From: Allgaiera indica
Lineage (GTDB): Bacteria; Pseudomonadota; Alphaproteobacteria; Rhodobacterales; Rhodobacteraceae
Direction: 5' to 3'
Assembly: GCF_900106675.1 (NCBI RefSeq)
Contig: NZ_FNOB01000009.1
Span: forward strand, 1 to 64,000
DNA: 64,000 nucleotides
Positions 1 through 8,672 of this stretch are shown here, in pieces. A program made the translations under genes and the position numbers. The notes beneath the pieces were generated by a model that had not been told where the DNA came from, made no database searches, and saw nothing but the letters and a program-made list of their open reading frames with translations. Numbering within the stretch: position 1 is the stretch's first letter; every line of letters starts with the position of its first letter.

Positions 1-132
1 ATGCCGGGCGACAACCTGAAGTTCGAGGTCGAGCTGATCGCGCCGATCGCCATGGAAGAGAAGCTGCGCTTCGCCATCCGTGAAGGCGGCCGCACGGTTG
101 GGGCGGGTGTCGTCTCCAAGATCATCGAGTGA
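1..132 (+). CDS. tuf: Elongation factor Tu, C-terminal fragment (cut by window start)
   Basis: This is the last 43 codons of EF-Tu, the GTPase that delivers aminoacyl-tRNA to the ribosome. The window opens inside domain 3. The visible protein runs from [20 protein letters not shown] to the classic end [10 protein letters not shown], stop TGA at 130-132. The Met at base 1 is internal, not a start. A second, out-of-frame copy of the final codons lies just downstream at 147-185. The identity is secure because the C-terminus of EF-Tu is very conserved; whether this is the tufA or tufB copy cannot be told. Confidence 0.95.
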   Translation: MPGDNLKFEVELIAPIAMEEKLRFAIREGGRTVGAGVVSKIIE

Positions 133-146
133 TGATCTTGGACACT

Positions 147-185
147 TCTGGCGTCGCCGGCGTCGTGTCGAAAATCATCGAGTGA
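147..185 (+). pseudogene. Duplicated tail of tuf (decayed copy of the last codons)
   Basis: Read from 147, this stretch gives [12 protein letters not shown] followed by TGA, nearly the same peptide as the true EF-Tu end ([12 protein letters not shown], stop at 132). Synonymous codons differ between the copies (GTG/GTC, TCG/TCC, AAA/AAG). It lies in another frame and has no start, so it is not translated as an extension. It looks like the left-over end of an older tuf copy after gene conversion or recombination between two tuf genes; that history is inference. Confidence 0.6.
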
Positions 186-204
186 TCGGATCACTTCGTG
201 ATGC

Positions 205-230
205 AAGGGCCGCCCCTTTGGGCGGCCCTT
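205..230 (+). terminator. Hairpin downstream of tuf
   Basis: An 11-bp perfect stem (AAGGGCCGCCC with GGGCGGCCCTT) closes a 4-base loop (CTTT). It lies about 70 bases after the tuf stop and before trpF. The T-tract is only the TT closing the stem and the mixed CTTCGTCGTTT that follows. It is a likely intrinsic terminator of the tuf transcript. Confidence 0.65.
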
Positions 231-288
231 CGTCGTTTGCGCTCGGCCCGGCCTTTCCAATCCGCCCGCCGCGGCGTAAGGCTGCGTC

Positions 289-927
289 ATGACCACGCGC
301 GTGAAAATCTGCGGCCTGACCCGGCCCGAGGATGTCGAGGCCTGCCATGCGGCGGGGGCGGCCTATGTCGGGCTCAACTTCTTCGCCAGATCACCACGGT
401 ATATCGCACCGCGCGCCGCGCGTGAGCTTGCCCTGGCGGCGCCGGTCGGGCTGGCCAAGGTGGCGCTTACGGTCGATGCCACCGATCCGGAACTGGATGA
501 GATCCTCGATCATGTGCCGCTTGACATGCTGCAATTGCACGGCCGCGAAAGCCCGGCGCGGGTGGCGGAGGTGCGCGCGCGCTACGGGCTGCCGGTGATG
601 AAGGCGGTGGGGCTTTCAGGGGCAGAGGATCTGGCGGCGCTTGGCGCCTATGAGGACGAGGCCGATCAGATCCTGGTCGACGCCAAGCCGCCGCGAGGCG
701 CGCAGTTGCCTGGCGGCAACGGTATCGCCTTCGACTGGCGGCTGATCGCCGACCGGACGTGGAAACGGCCCTGGATGCTTGCCGGTGGCCTGACGCCCGC
801 GAATGTGGCGCAGGCCCTGCGCCTGACCGGGGCGCGACAGGTCGACGTAGCCTCGGGGGTGGAAAGCGCGCCGGGGGTGAAGGACGCCGGGCTGATCCGT
901 GCCTTCGTCACTGCGGCGCGAAGGTGA
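289..927 (+). CDS. trpF: Phosphoribosylanthranilate isomerase
   Basis: TrpF converts N-(5-phosphoribosyl)anthranilate to the carboxyphenylamino-deoxyribulose phosphate form in cytoplasmic tryptophan biosynthesis. The 212-residue length fits a single (beta/alpha)8 barrel. The start [12 protein letters not shown] carries the catalytic Cys of the KICG motif. The LQLHG segment follows, and the catalytic Asp is in LVDAKPP. The phosphate-binding loops [10 protein letters not shown] and DVASGVE come near the end. ATG at 289 directly precedes the motif. trpB follows 128 bases later, as in other Rhodobacteraceae where trpF-trpB are paired; trpA is not in the window. Confidence 0.95.
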   Translation: MTTRVKICGLTRPEDVEACHAAGAAYVGLNFFARSPRYIAPRAARELALAAPVGLAKVALTVDATDPELDEILDHVPLDMLQLHGRESPARVAEVRARYGLPVMKAVGLSGAEDLAALGAYEDEADQILVDAKPPRGAQLPGGNGIAFDWRLIADRTWKRPWMLAGGLTPANVAQALRLTGARQVDVASGVESAPGVKDAGLIRAFVTAARR

Positions 928-1055
928 CTACGGCCCCGCGCTTCGGCATGGCGGCGATGACTGGCCGCCGCCCCATGCCGGCGATGCGCGAACGGCTTGG
1001 CTTTACGCAGTGCCGCAAGGGCGATAAACGCGTGCTGTAACGCGGGAGAAAGACC

Positions 1056-2288
<1,233 letters not shown>

Positions 2289-2344
2289 GCTTTTGATGCG
2301 TAATGAAAGAGTCCCCATCGGGTTGGTGAATTCTTGCATCTGCG

Positions 2345-2403
2345 GCGCATAAACCTAGGTTTATGCGCGTCGTTCATGGGTTTAGTGGGGCTTTCCTAAA
2401 CCC
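2345..2403 (+). promoter_or_regulatory. Palindromic operator-like region with four TAAACC motifs
   Basis: 2345-2368 is a perfect 24-base palindrome with half-site GCGCATAAACCT. A second inverted repeat, GGGTTTAG...CTAAACCC, lies at 2378-2385 and 2396-2403 with a 10-base loop. Together they place the hexamer TAAACC (or its complement GGTTTA) at 2350-2355, 2358-2363, 2379-2384 and 2397-2402. The region is AT-richer than its surroundings and sits 90-150 bases before the start of the secreted Gly-rich gene at 2494. This pattern suits binding sites for a dimeric regulator; there is no T-tail typical of a terminator after trpB. Function is inferred. Confidence 0.5.
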
Positions 2404-2493
2404 GTGTGCAATGGTTATCGATAAGTGGGGGCGGGCAACATCACTGTGTCAGGTGGCACGTGTGGTGCTGCCGTCAATTCGGAGAGAGAGACA

Positions 2494-3036
2494 ATGAGGA
2501 AGATGCTCCTTGCCGCGACGGCGCTCACCGCCGCGGGCACGTTCGGTACCATGGCGATGGCCAGCGCACCGGCCAACACAGCGACCACAACCACCACCAA
2601 TACGCCACTCACGGCAACCTCTCAGAATACGGCGATGATGATCGCCGCGAACAATGTCGATCAGCCCCTTTCGATCACCGCGACCGCGAACACGACCTCG
2701 GGGACATCCGCGCAATCCTCTACCTCGGGCGACAACGGAACCGCAGCCGACGATTCGCCCGACAGCGCGTCGCACGAGAGCGCGGATGTTTCCAGCTCCA
2801 GCTCCGGGCACGAGAGCGCGGATGATTCCGGTTCCAGCTCTGGCCATGCGAGTGGGGATGATTCCGGCAGTGGTGACGATAGCGGCGGCCATGGCGGCGG
2901 TGCAGGTGCCGGTGCGGGCGCTGGTGCCGGTGCGGGCGCTGGTGCCGGTGCGGGCGCTGGTGCCGGTGCTGGCGGCGGCGGTGGTGCCGGCGGCGGCGGC
3001 GGTGACGGTGGCGATGGCGGCGGCGGGGACGACTGA
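2494..3036 (+). CDS. Secreted Gly/Ala/Ser/Asp-rich repeat protein, unknown function
   Basis: I do not recognise a family. The start at 2494 (MRKMLLAATALTAAG) has a good GGAGAGAGAG ribosome site and yields 180 residues; an ATG at 2425 in the same frame is less likely. Residues 1-24 look like a Sec signal peptide ending near AMASA. Then come a Thr/Asn-rich stretch, a Ser/Asp/His segment with repeats of HESADDSG type (about residues 90-130), an (AG)n run encoded by 18-base tandem repeats, and a Gly/Asp tail ending GGDGGGGDD. No Cys, no enzymatic motif. The next gene encodes another exported protein with the same type of Gly/Asp tail. It may be a surface or matrix protein, possibly binding cations through its acidic repeats; that is speculation. 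Confidence 0.7.
   Translation: MRKMLLAATALTAAGTFGTMAMASAPANTATTTTTNTPLTATSQNTAMMIAANNVDQPLSITATANTTSGTSAQSSTSGDNGTAADDSPDSASHESADVSSSSSGHESADDSGSSSGHASGDDSGSGDDSGGHGGGAGAGAGAGAGAGAGAGAGAGAGAGGGGGAGGGGGDGGDGGGGDD
2905..2970 (+). repeat. 18-bp tandem repeat inside the Gly-rich gene
   Basis: The unit GGTGCCGGTGCGGGCGCT (encoding GAGAGA) occurs three times in perfect tandem (2905-2922, 2923-2940, 2941-2958), followed by a partial fourth copy to 2970. The unit length is a multiple of three, so copy-number changes would alter the length of the Ala-Gly run without shifting frame. Confidence 0.9.
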
Positions 3037-3053
3037 TCCCGCGCAAGACCCTG

Positions 3054-3079
3054 GGGCCGTCCGTCTTCCCGGACGGCCC
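3054..3079 (+). terminator. Strong GC hairpin between the two secreted-protein genes
   Basis: GGGCCGTCCG pairs perfectly with CGGACGGCCC around a 6-base loop. It sits 18 bases after the stop at 3036 and 18 bases before the start at 3097. There is no T-run, so it may be a partial terminator or an mRNA-stabilising hairpin that sets the ratio of the two products, rather than a full stop. Confidence 0.45.
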
Positions 3080-3096
3080 TGCAGGACGGAGACGTG

Positions 3097-3516
3097 ATGC
3101 TCACGAGACGCAGTTTTCTTGTCACGATCGCCGGTCTGGGCCCGGCCGCCGTCCTTCCCGCCGCCTCCTGGGCCCAAAGCCCCGACTATGCCAAGGAGGT
3201 GGAGAAGGAGCTTGCCCGCGAGGGCTTTACCCAGATGACGATTGGGCGCACCTGGTTGGGGCGCATCCATATCCTGGCCAAGAGCAAGACCGCAGTCCGC
3301 GAAATCGTCGTCAACCCGCATAACGGCGAAATTCTGCGCGACTACACCACGACGCATGGCACCGGAAAGGCACAGGAGGATATCCTCGGCGAGACCAGGG
3401 CAGGCGACGCCCACGGCAGCCACGGCGGCGAAGGCGGTGGGGGTTCCGGTGGCGATGGAGGCTCTGGCGGCGGAGACGGCGGCGGCGATGGCGGAGGCGG
3501 CGGCGATGGCGAGTGA
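3097..3516 (+). CDS. Tat-signal, PepSY-like protein with Gly/Asp-rich tail
   Basis: The N-terminus MLTRRSFLVTIAGLG has the twin-arginine pattern (T-R-R-S-F-L) followed by a hydrophobic stretch and a cleavage site near SWAQ, so Tat export is likely. Residues about 30-90 resemble a PepSY-type fold (KELAREGFTQMTIGRTWLGR, VNPHNGEILRDY). The last 35 or so residues are almost only Gly, Asp, Ser and Glu (HGSHGGEGGGG...GDGE). The start is either this ATG or the GTG immediately before it at 3094; both sit behind AGGACGGAGAC. It lies between the secreted repeat protein and a LuxR-type regulator and probably shares their transcript. The precise role is unknown. Confidence 0.7.
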   Translation: MLTRRSFLVTIAGLGPAAVLPAASWAQSPDYAKEVEKELAREGFTQMTIGRTWLGRIHILAKSKTAVREIVVNPHNGEILRDYTTTHGTGKAQEDILGETRAGDAHGSHGGEGGGGSGGDGGSGGGDGGGDGGGGGDGE

Positions 3517-3549
3517 GGTCATGCTCTCGCGCGGCGCGGGGCGGCCCCG

Positions 3550-4071
3550 ATGAGCAACAGCTTCGTCATTGCGGCGATCTTGATCGTGCAGGCGCTGTGC
3601 ACGGTGTTTTTCGTTTCCGAGATCGTGAATTCGGTCTTTGGGCTAAGTGCGGCACCGATCCCCTGGGAAGCTCATGAAATGTTGCAGGTGGGGGCGGCGC
3701 TTGGTCTGCTGCTGGGGGTGCTGCTGGGGGCTTTGGCGCTGGCGCGCACCGTGCGGCGCCATGCCCGGGTCGAGCGCCAGTTGCGCGCGGTCTCGATCGC
3801 CTTCCTGGACCTGCTGGAAGAGCGATTCGCCGACTGGGGCCTGACCCCGGCGGAACGCGATGTCGCGCTGTTCGCGATCAAGGGGCTGTCGACGGCCGAG
3901 ATCGCGCAGCTGCGCGAAACCTCGGAAGGCACAGTCAAGGCCCAGACCGCGGCGATCTACCGGAAGGCGGGGGTCAGCGGCCGCTCGCAGCTGTTGAGCC
4001 TGTTCATCGAGGACATGCTGGCCGAGGACGGCCCGCGCGGCCCCGCTGCGACACCTCAGTCGGCGGCGTAG
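3550..4071 (+). CDS. Membrane-anchored LuxR-type transcriptional regulator
   Basis: This 173-residue protein has two predicted membrane helices (about residues 5-24 and 45-66) with a short loop between. A cytoplasmic LuxR/GerE-type helix-turn-helix follows at residues 98-153: LTPAERDVALFAIKGLSTAE, then SEGTVKAQTAAIYRKAGV. No receiver or autoinducer domain is present. Such short membrane-tethered HTH proteins occur in Rhodobacterales beside genes for secreted proteins. It starts 33 bases after the PepSY-like gene and likely regulates this cluster, perhaps through the palindromic sites at 2345-2403. Its 3' end overlaps the convergent DUF2237 gene by 16 bases. Confidence 0.8.
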   Translation: MSNSFVIAAILIVQALCTVFFVSEIVNSVFGLSAAPIPWEAHEMLQVGAALGLLLGVLLGALALARTVRRHARVERQLRAVSIAFLDLLEERFADWGLTPAERDVALFAIKGLSTAEIAQLRETSEGTVKAQTAAIYRKAGVSGRSQLLSLFIEDMLAEDGPRGPAATPQSAA

Positions 4072-4424
4072 CGACGCAGGATATCCAGCGGCACCACGTC
4101 CAGCGTCCGGCGGTGGGTGGCGGACAGGTGCACCTGCGGGGCCGCGCCTTCCTCATGCGCCTGCAGGAAACGCGCGGCGCAAAGGCACCACCGGTCGCCC
4201 GGCTTGAGACCCGCGAAGCCGAAATGCGGCTGCGGGGTGGACAGGTCGTTGCCCAGATATTTCGACATCGCCAGGAATTCCGCCGTCATCACGGCGCAGA
4301 CGGTATGCAGTCCGCGGTCCGCGGGGCCGGTGTCGCAGCAACCGTTGCGGAAGAACCCGGTCAACGGGTCTGCCGAACAGGACTCCAGCGGCAGCCCCAG
4401 GACGTTGAGCGATGGTTCCATCAT
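4056..4424 (-). CDS. DUF2237 family protein
   Basis: A 122-residue cytoplasmic protein of the conserved but uncharacterised DUF2237 family. The family signature is complete: LNVLGLPLESCSADPLTGFF, then GCCDTG, HTVCAVMTAEFL, GNDLSTP and GLKPGDRWCLCA. The several conserved cysteines hint at a redox or metal role, but none is proven. The start at 4424 (MMEPSLNVLG) fits the family start; a longer reading to 4502 adds 26 residues with no family match. It converges on the LuxR-type gene and is divergent from the glycosyltransferase at 4599. Confidence 0.85.
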   Translation of the reverse strand: MMEPSLNVLGLPLESCSADPLTGFFRNGCCDTGPADRGLHTVCAVMTAEFLAMSKYLGNDLSTPQPHFGFAGLKPGDRWCLCAARFLQAHEEGAAPQVHLSATHRRTLDVVPLDILRRYAAD

Positions 4425-4598
4425 GGCATGATCTCCTGCGCGGTGGGGGTGCCACGGCCGCGGGCCCCTGGTCTTTCCGGGGATCTCCCCGACCGCCAGC
4501 ATACACGCCGCGCCCGCAGGTCACAGGCCCGAATCGCAGCACGGTCACCCCGGGCGACGCCGCGTGGACAGGTTTTCCCCCCCGTGCTAAGGGGCGCC

Positions 4599-5321
4599 AT
4601 GCGTCTGATGGGCCTTGTCATTCACCTGCCCCGCGCCACCGCCCGGCGGCCGGTGGCCGAGGCCCTGCGCGCCGCCTGCGGTGTGCCTTGCGATCTGCTT
4701 GAGGCCTGCGATGGCGCGGCGCTGCCCGCCGAGGCGCTGGCCGCGGCCTACCGTCCCGACCTTCTGCGCCCGCGCTATCCCTTCGCGCTGCGCGCGGCCG
4801 AGATCGGCTGTTTCCTCAGCCACCGGGCCGCCTGGCAGCGGCTGATCGACAGCGACGCCGAGGCGCTGGCGCTGTTCGAGGACGACATGGTGCTTGATCC
4901 GGCCGCCTTCGCCCCCGCGCTGACCCTGGCGCAGCGTCATGTGGCGCGGATGGGCTATGTGCAGTTCCAGACCCGTCCCGTCGCGGGCGATCCGGTCGAC
5001 GCCGAGGGGTCGGCGCGTCTTTTCCGCCCCACAATCACGCCGCTGCGGGCCTCGGGCCAACTGATCCACCGCGACTGTGCGCATCGGCTGCTGGATCTGA
5101 CCGCGCCGTTCGACCGGCCGATCGACACGTTCGTGCAGATGCACTGGCACACCGGGCTGAGGCCCGGAGCGATCCATCCGGCGGGGCTGCGCGACGTGGC
5201 GGCCACGGCGGGGGGCAGCACCATTTCCCAGCGCAAGAGCCTGGCCGACCGTCTGGCGCGGGAATGGAAGCGCGGCCGCTACCGCGCGGCGGTGCGCCGG
5301 TTGTCGGAGGCAGCGCGATGA
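4599..5321 (+). CDS. Glycosyltransferase family 25 protein (LPS-type)
   Basis: A 240-residue GT25-type transferase, the family that includes LPS beta-1,4-galactosyltransferases. It shows the usual order: an N-terminal strand (LMGLVIHLPRATARRP), the GCFLSHRAAWQRLIDSDAE segment, and the acidic ALFEDDMVL motif that binds metal/nucleotide sugar. A later LIHRDCAHRLLD segment and the IDTFVQMHW region also fit the family. ATG at 4599 is chosen because the family homology starts there. Its TGA overlaps the ATG of the GT11 gene (ATGA), so the two are translationally coupled. The donor sugar cannot be read from the sequence. Confidence 0.85.
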   Translation: MRLMGLVIHLPRATARRPVAEALRAACGVPCDLLEACDGAALPAEALAAAYRPDLLRPRYPFALRAAEIGCFLSHRAAWQRLIDSDAEALALFEDDMVLDPAAFAPALTLAQRHVARMGYVQFQTRPVAGDPVDAEGSARLFRPTITPLRASGQLIHRDCAHRLLDLTAPFDRPIDTFVQMHWHTGLRPGAIHPAGLRDVAATAGGSTISQRKSLADRLAREWKRGRYRAAVRRLSEAAR

Positions 5322-6166
5322 TCTGGACGCGGCTGCACGGCGGCATGGGCAACCAGCTTTTCCAATACGCGGCGGGCCGGGCGCTTGCGGCGCGGCTGGG
5401 GGCAGAGCTTGCGATCGACGAACGCGCGCTGGCGGTGAAGGGCAACCGCCCCTGCCGGCGGCATTTCGCCTGGACCGGCCGCACCGATGCGCCCCTGCCA
5501 CCGGCCAAGCATGAGGGCCTTCTGCGCTATGGCCTGTGGCGTCTTGCCGGCCGCAACCCGCGCTTCCAGCGCGAACGCGGCCTGGGCTACAACCCGGCAT
5601 TCGAAAGCTGGGGCGACGGCACCTATCTGCACGGCTACTGGCAATCCGAGCGCTACTTCGCGCCGATCGCCAAGACCCTGCGGCGCGAGCTTGAGATGCT
5701 GACCCCGCCAAGCCCCCGCAACGCCGAGATGGCGGCGCGGATCGCGGCCTGCGACACGGCGGTGTCGCTGCATGTGCGGCGCGGCGACTACCTTGCGCAT
5801 GCCGCCCACGCGACCTGCACCGAGGCCTATTACCGCGCCGCGCTGGCACGGGTGGCCCGGGCCGCCGGGGTTCACCCGACCGTCTTCGTCTTCTCCGACG
5901 ATCCGGATTGGGCCAAGGCCAACCTGCCGCTGCCCTACGACAAGGTGGTGATCGACTTCAACGGCCCCGAGGCGGATTACGAGGATCTGCGCCTCATGAG
6001 CCTGTGCCGCCACAACGTGATCGCCAATTCCTCGTTCTCGTGGTGGGCGGCCTGGCTGAACCGCAACCCGCAGAAGGTTGTGGCGGGGCCGGTGGCCTGG
6101 TTCGGCGATCCGAAGCTTTCGAACCCCGATATCCTGCCCGAGCGCTGGCTGCGGGTGGCCGGCTAG
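5318..6166 (+). CDS. Alpha-1,2-fucosyltransferase-like, GT11 family
   Basis: A 282-residue member of GT11, inverting transferases that usually add fucose from GDP-fucose in alpha-1,2 linkage. The N-terminus IWTRLHGGMGNQLFQYAAGR is the family hallmark. The GDP-fucose-binding motif appears as LHVRRGDYL, and the C-terminal signature as NSSFSWWAAWLN. The start at 5318 overlaps the previous stop by four bases. With the flanking GT25 and GT10 genes it may build a fucosylated surface glycan. Whether the cell makes GDP-fucose is not visible here. Confidence 0.9.
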   Translation: MIWTRLHGGMGNQLFQYAAGRALAARLGAELAIDERALAVKGNRPCRRHFAWTGRTDAPLPPAKHEGLLRYGLWRLAGRNPRFQRERGLGYNPAFESWGDGTYLHGYWQSERYFAPIAKTLRRELEMLTPPSPRNAEMAARIAACDTAVSLHVRRGDYLAHAAHATCTEAYYRAALARVARAAGVHPTVFVFSDDPDWAKANLPLPYDKVVIDFNGPEADYEDLRLMSLCRHNVIANSSFSWWAAWLNRNPQKVVAGPVAWFGDPKLSNPDILPERWLRVAG

Positions 6167-6214
6167 GCGCAAAGGCTGCGGGGGCTTGGCAAGGCCCCGG
6201 CGCGCGCTTATGCG

Positions 6215-7096
6215 ATGGGCATGACCGCCGCGCCAGACGAGACCGCCATCGCGATCCTGCCCTATGGGGTGAAACCCGGACGGGCCCTGGCCGCGATGCC
6301 GCTGGACAGGCTCAACTGGCCGCTTGGACGTCCGGCGCGGCTGGTCGCGGGGCGGGTCCGCGACCTGGGGCCGCGCGATCATCTGCTGCTGTATCCCTCG
6401 GGGCGGCTCTGGCTGCCTTTTGCCGCGCCCGGGGTGAAGGCGAGGCTGTCGTTGATGATCGTCGAGCCGGAGGCCCTGCATGCCCGCCACATGGCCAAGG
6501 CCCGGCGCCATCATCGCCGCTTCCACCGGATTCTTACCTGTAATCCGGGTCTTCTGGCGGCGATTCCAAATGGGCTCGATTTCGTCTTCGGCTCCACCTG
6601 GGTGCCCGAATGGCGCGAAACCGACCTGACCAAGACCGGGATGCTTTCGCTGATCGCCTCGGGCAAGCGCGACCTGCCGGGCCACAAGCTGCGCCACGAG
6701 ATGGTGGACTGGCTGCGCGCCGGCGGTGGCGCGGCGGATGTGATGGGCGGCGGCTATGTGCCGTTCGAGCGCAAGTCCGAGGGCCTTGCGCCCTATCGCT
6801 ATTCGCTGGTCATCGAGAACGTGCGCGAGCGCGGATATTTCACCGAAAAGCTGGTGGATGCGCTGCTGTGCCGGACTCTGCCGATATATTGGGGCGCGCC
6901 CGATATCGCCAACTACTTCGACCCCGCTGGCATGATTCTGTGCGAAAATCGGGCCCAGATGGAAGCCGCCGTGCGCGCGATGTCCGAGGCCGATTACAAT
7001 GCGCGCGCCGACGCGTTGACCGCGAACCAGGCCCGCGCCGCTAAGTTCGCCGACACCGAAAACCGCGCCGCCCGGGCAGTCGCCGGGTCCCTCTGA
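6215..7096 (+). CDS. Glycosyltransferase family 10 (fucosyltransferase-like)
   Basis: The C-terminal half carries the GT10 alpha-1,3/4-fucosyltransferase signature: PYRYSLVIENVRERGYFTEK, then LVDALLCRTLPIYWGAPDI and YF. That region binds GDP-fucose. The N-terminal half (about residues 1-120) is less conserved, with a DHLLLYPSG strand and SLMIVEPEALHARH. The length is 293 residues. It begins 48 bases after the GT11 gene and is probably in the same operon. No membrane anchor is seen, as expected for bacterial GT10 enzymes. Confidence 0.85.
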   Translation: MGMTAAPDETAIAILPYGVKPGRALAAMPLDRLNWPLGRPARLVAGRVRDLGPRDHLLLYPSGRLWLPFAAPGVKARLSLMIVEPEALHARHMAKARRHHRRFHRILTCNPGLLAAIPNGLDFVFGSTWVPEWRETDLTKTGMLSLIASGKRDLPGHKLRHEMVDWLRAGGGAADVMGGGYVPFERKSEGLAPYRYSLVIENVRERGYFTEKLVDALLCRTLPIYWGAPDIANYFDPAGMILCENRAQMEAAVRAMSEADYNARADALTANQARAAKFADTENRAARAVAGSL

Positions 7097-7202
7097 CGGC
7101 GCGCGTTTGAAATGCATAAAATTACACGCAATGCGTTCATTGGTTTACGACCTGTTAACCTTTGGCGTGCAATGTGCTTCTTGCGAATGAGGCGAAGTTA
7201 CG

Positions 7203-8453
7203 ATGGACGAAGATTTGTTCTCTTCCCCCACACCCTTCACCCCACCCACCACGGAAGAAGACAGATTATCGTGGCTGCGTCTCATTCGCTCCCATAGGGT
7301 AGGGCCGACAACCTTTCACAGATTGCTGGCCGAACATGGCGGGGCGCAGGCGGCGCTTGCGGCGCTGCCTGACGTGGCCCGCGCGGCTGGCGTGACAACA
7401 TATCGCCCGGTGACGATCGACGAGGCCGGCGCCGAGATGGACGCGGCCCGCAGGGTCGGGGCGCGGATGCTTTGCTGGGGCGCGCCGGACTATCCCGTTG
7501 CACTGATGGACCTGCCCGACGCACCGCCGGTGCTGTGGGCGATCGGCGATCTGGCAAGGCTGACACAGCCTTTGGTGGCGTTGGTCGGGGCGCGCAACGC
7601 CTCTAGCCTGGGGCTGCGCATGGCGCGCCGTCTGGCCGCGGCGCTGGGCGAGGCCGGTTTCGGCATTGTTTCGGGACTGGCGCGCGGCATCGACGCGGCG
7701 GCGCATGAGGCCGCGCTGCCAAGCGGTACGGTGGCGGTACAGGCGGGTGGGGTGGACGTGATCTATCCGCGGGAAAACGGTGACCTGGCGCGCGAGATCG
7801 CGGCGCGCGGCTGTCGGCTGTCGGAACAGCCGATCGGCGCGGCGCCCCAGGCGCGGCATTTCCCGACGCGCAACCGCCTGGTTTCGGGCCTGGCGCGGGT
7901 GGTGGTCGTGGTCGAGGCCGCGACACGCTCGGGAAGTCTGATGACGGCGCGCGCGGCGCTTGATCAGGGGCGCGAAGTTCTGGCGGTGCCCGGGCATCCG
8001 TTCGATGCGCGCGCCGGTGGCTGCAACCAGTTGATTCGCGATGGCGCGACGCTGGTGCGCGGCGCCGAGGACGTGCTGGAACTGCTGGCCCCCGCACTGG
8101 CCGACGCGCACCGGGCCGCGCGGCTTGGCGTCGCGGATGCGGATCGCGGGGCTGAGTCGCGCCCGGCGGCCAAACGCGACGGCGACGGCACGGGCGGCGG
8201 CGACGGTGTCGGCGGCGAGGGCGGGCGCATACCGCATCCGCGCCCTCCGCGCCCCGCCAACCCGGAGCTACGCGAAGCTGCCGCGCTGCACCGCGCGATC
8301 CTCGATCGGCTCGGCCCCAGCCCGGTCGCCGAGGATCAGTTGATCCGCGACCTGGCGCTGCCGGCGGCGCAGATCGCCCCCGAACTTCTGACGCTGGAGC
8401 TGGAAGGCCGGGTGCAGCGCCAGCCCGGCGGGTTGCTTTCCCGCATGAACTGA
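7203..8453 (+). CDS. dprA: DNA processing protein DprA
   Basis: DprA binds incoming single-stranded DNA and loads RecA during natural transformation. The 416-residue protein has an N-terminal helical segment (SWLRLIRSHRVGPTTFHRLL) and the Rossmann-like DprA core. The core is marked by LVGARNASSLGLRMA, SGLARGIDAAAH, VYPRENGDL-type IYPRENGDLA, and FPTRNRLVSGLARVVVVVEA. A Gly/Asp-rich linker of about 50 residues near 330 leads to a C-terminal winged-helix segment (LDRLGPSPVAEDQLIRDLAL). An AT-rich stretch before the gene (7105-7190) probably holds its promoter. It is the only competence gene in the window. Confidence 0.95.
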   Translation: MDEDLFSSPTPFTPPTTEEDRLSWLRLIRSHRVGPTTFHRLLAEHGGAQAALAALPDVARAAGVTTYRPVTIDEAGAEMDAARRVGARMLCWGAPDYPVALMDLPDAPPVLWAIGDLARLTQPLVALVGARNASSLGLRMARRLAAALGEAGFGIVSGLARGIDAAAHEAALPSGTVAVQAGGVDVIYPRENGDLAREIAARGCRLSEQPIGAAPQARHFPTRNRLVSGLARVVVVVEAATRSGSLMTARAALDQGREVLAVPGHPFDARAGGCNQLIRDGATLVRGAEDVLELLAPALADAHRAARLGVADADRGAESRPAAKRDGDGTGGGDGVGGEGGRIPHPRPPRPANPELREAAALHRAILDRLGPSPVAEDQLIRDLALPAAQIAPELLTLELEGRVQRQPGGLLSRMN

Positions 8454-8605
8454 GTGTGACATCCTGCGGATCGGCACCCGGTACGGCGCCGGCATGGCCC
8501 GCGCAATATGCCCCCGTCGCCTGGCGATCGGTGCCGAAGCGCCAGGCAAAGGCGGCGATATCGGGCGGCCGAAGGGCGGATCACACAGGCTTTGACCGCG
8601 ATCCA

Positions 8606-8636
8606 TTGACATTCCGGCCCCATGCCCCCCATCTAA
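8606..8636 (+). promoter_or_regulatory. Possible sigma70-type promoter for topA
   Basis: A perfect TTGACA at 8606-8611 is followed after 18-19 bases by CATCTAA (-10-like) at 8630-8636, about 40 bases before the topA ATG. The -10 element is poor and the spacing slightly long, so this is tentative. Nothing else recognisable was found in the 219-base dprA-topA gap. Confidence 0.35.
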
Positions 8637-8672
8637 CGCCGCCCCTCACCGGGAATTCATGCAGAGGTTTTC

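Noticed and set aside
4608-5321. Second in-frame Met nine bases into the GT25 gene
   Set aside because: Possible start, but the upstream ATG at 4599 keeps the full first strand; the difference is three residues and does not change the call.
5279-7117. Open frame of 612 codons on the minus strand
   Set aside because: Antisense to the GT11 and GT10 genes, which carry clear motifs; the antisense product has none.
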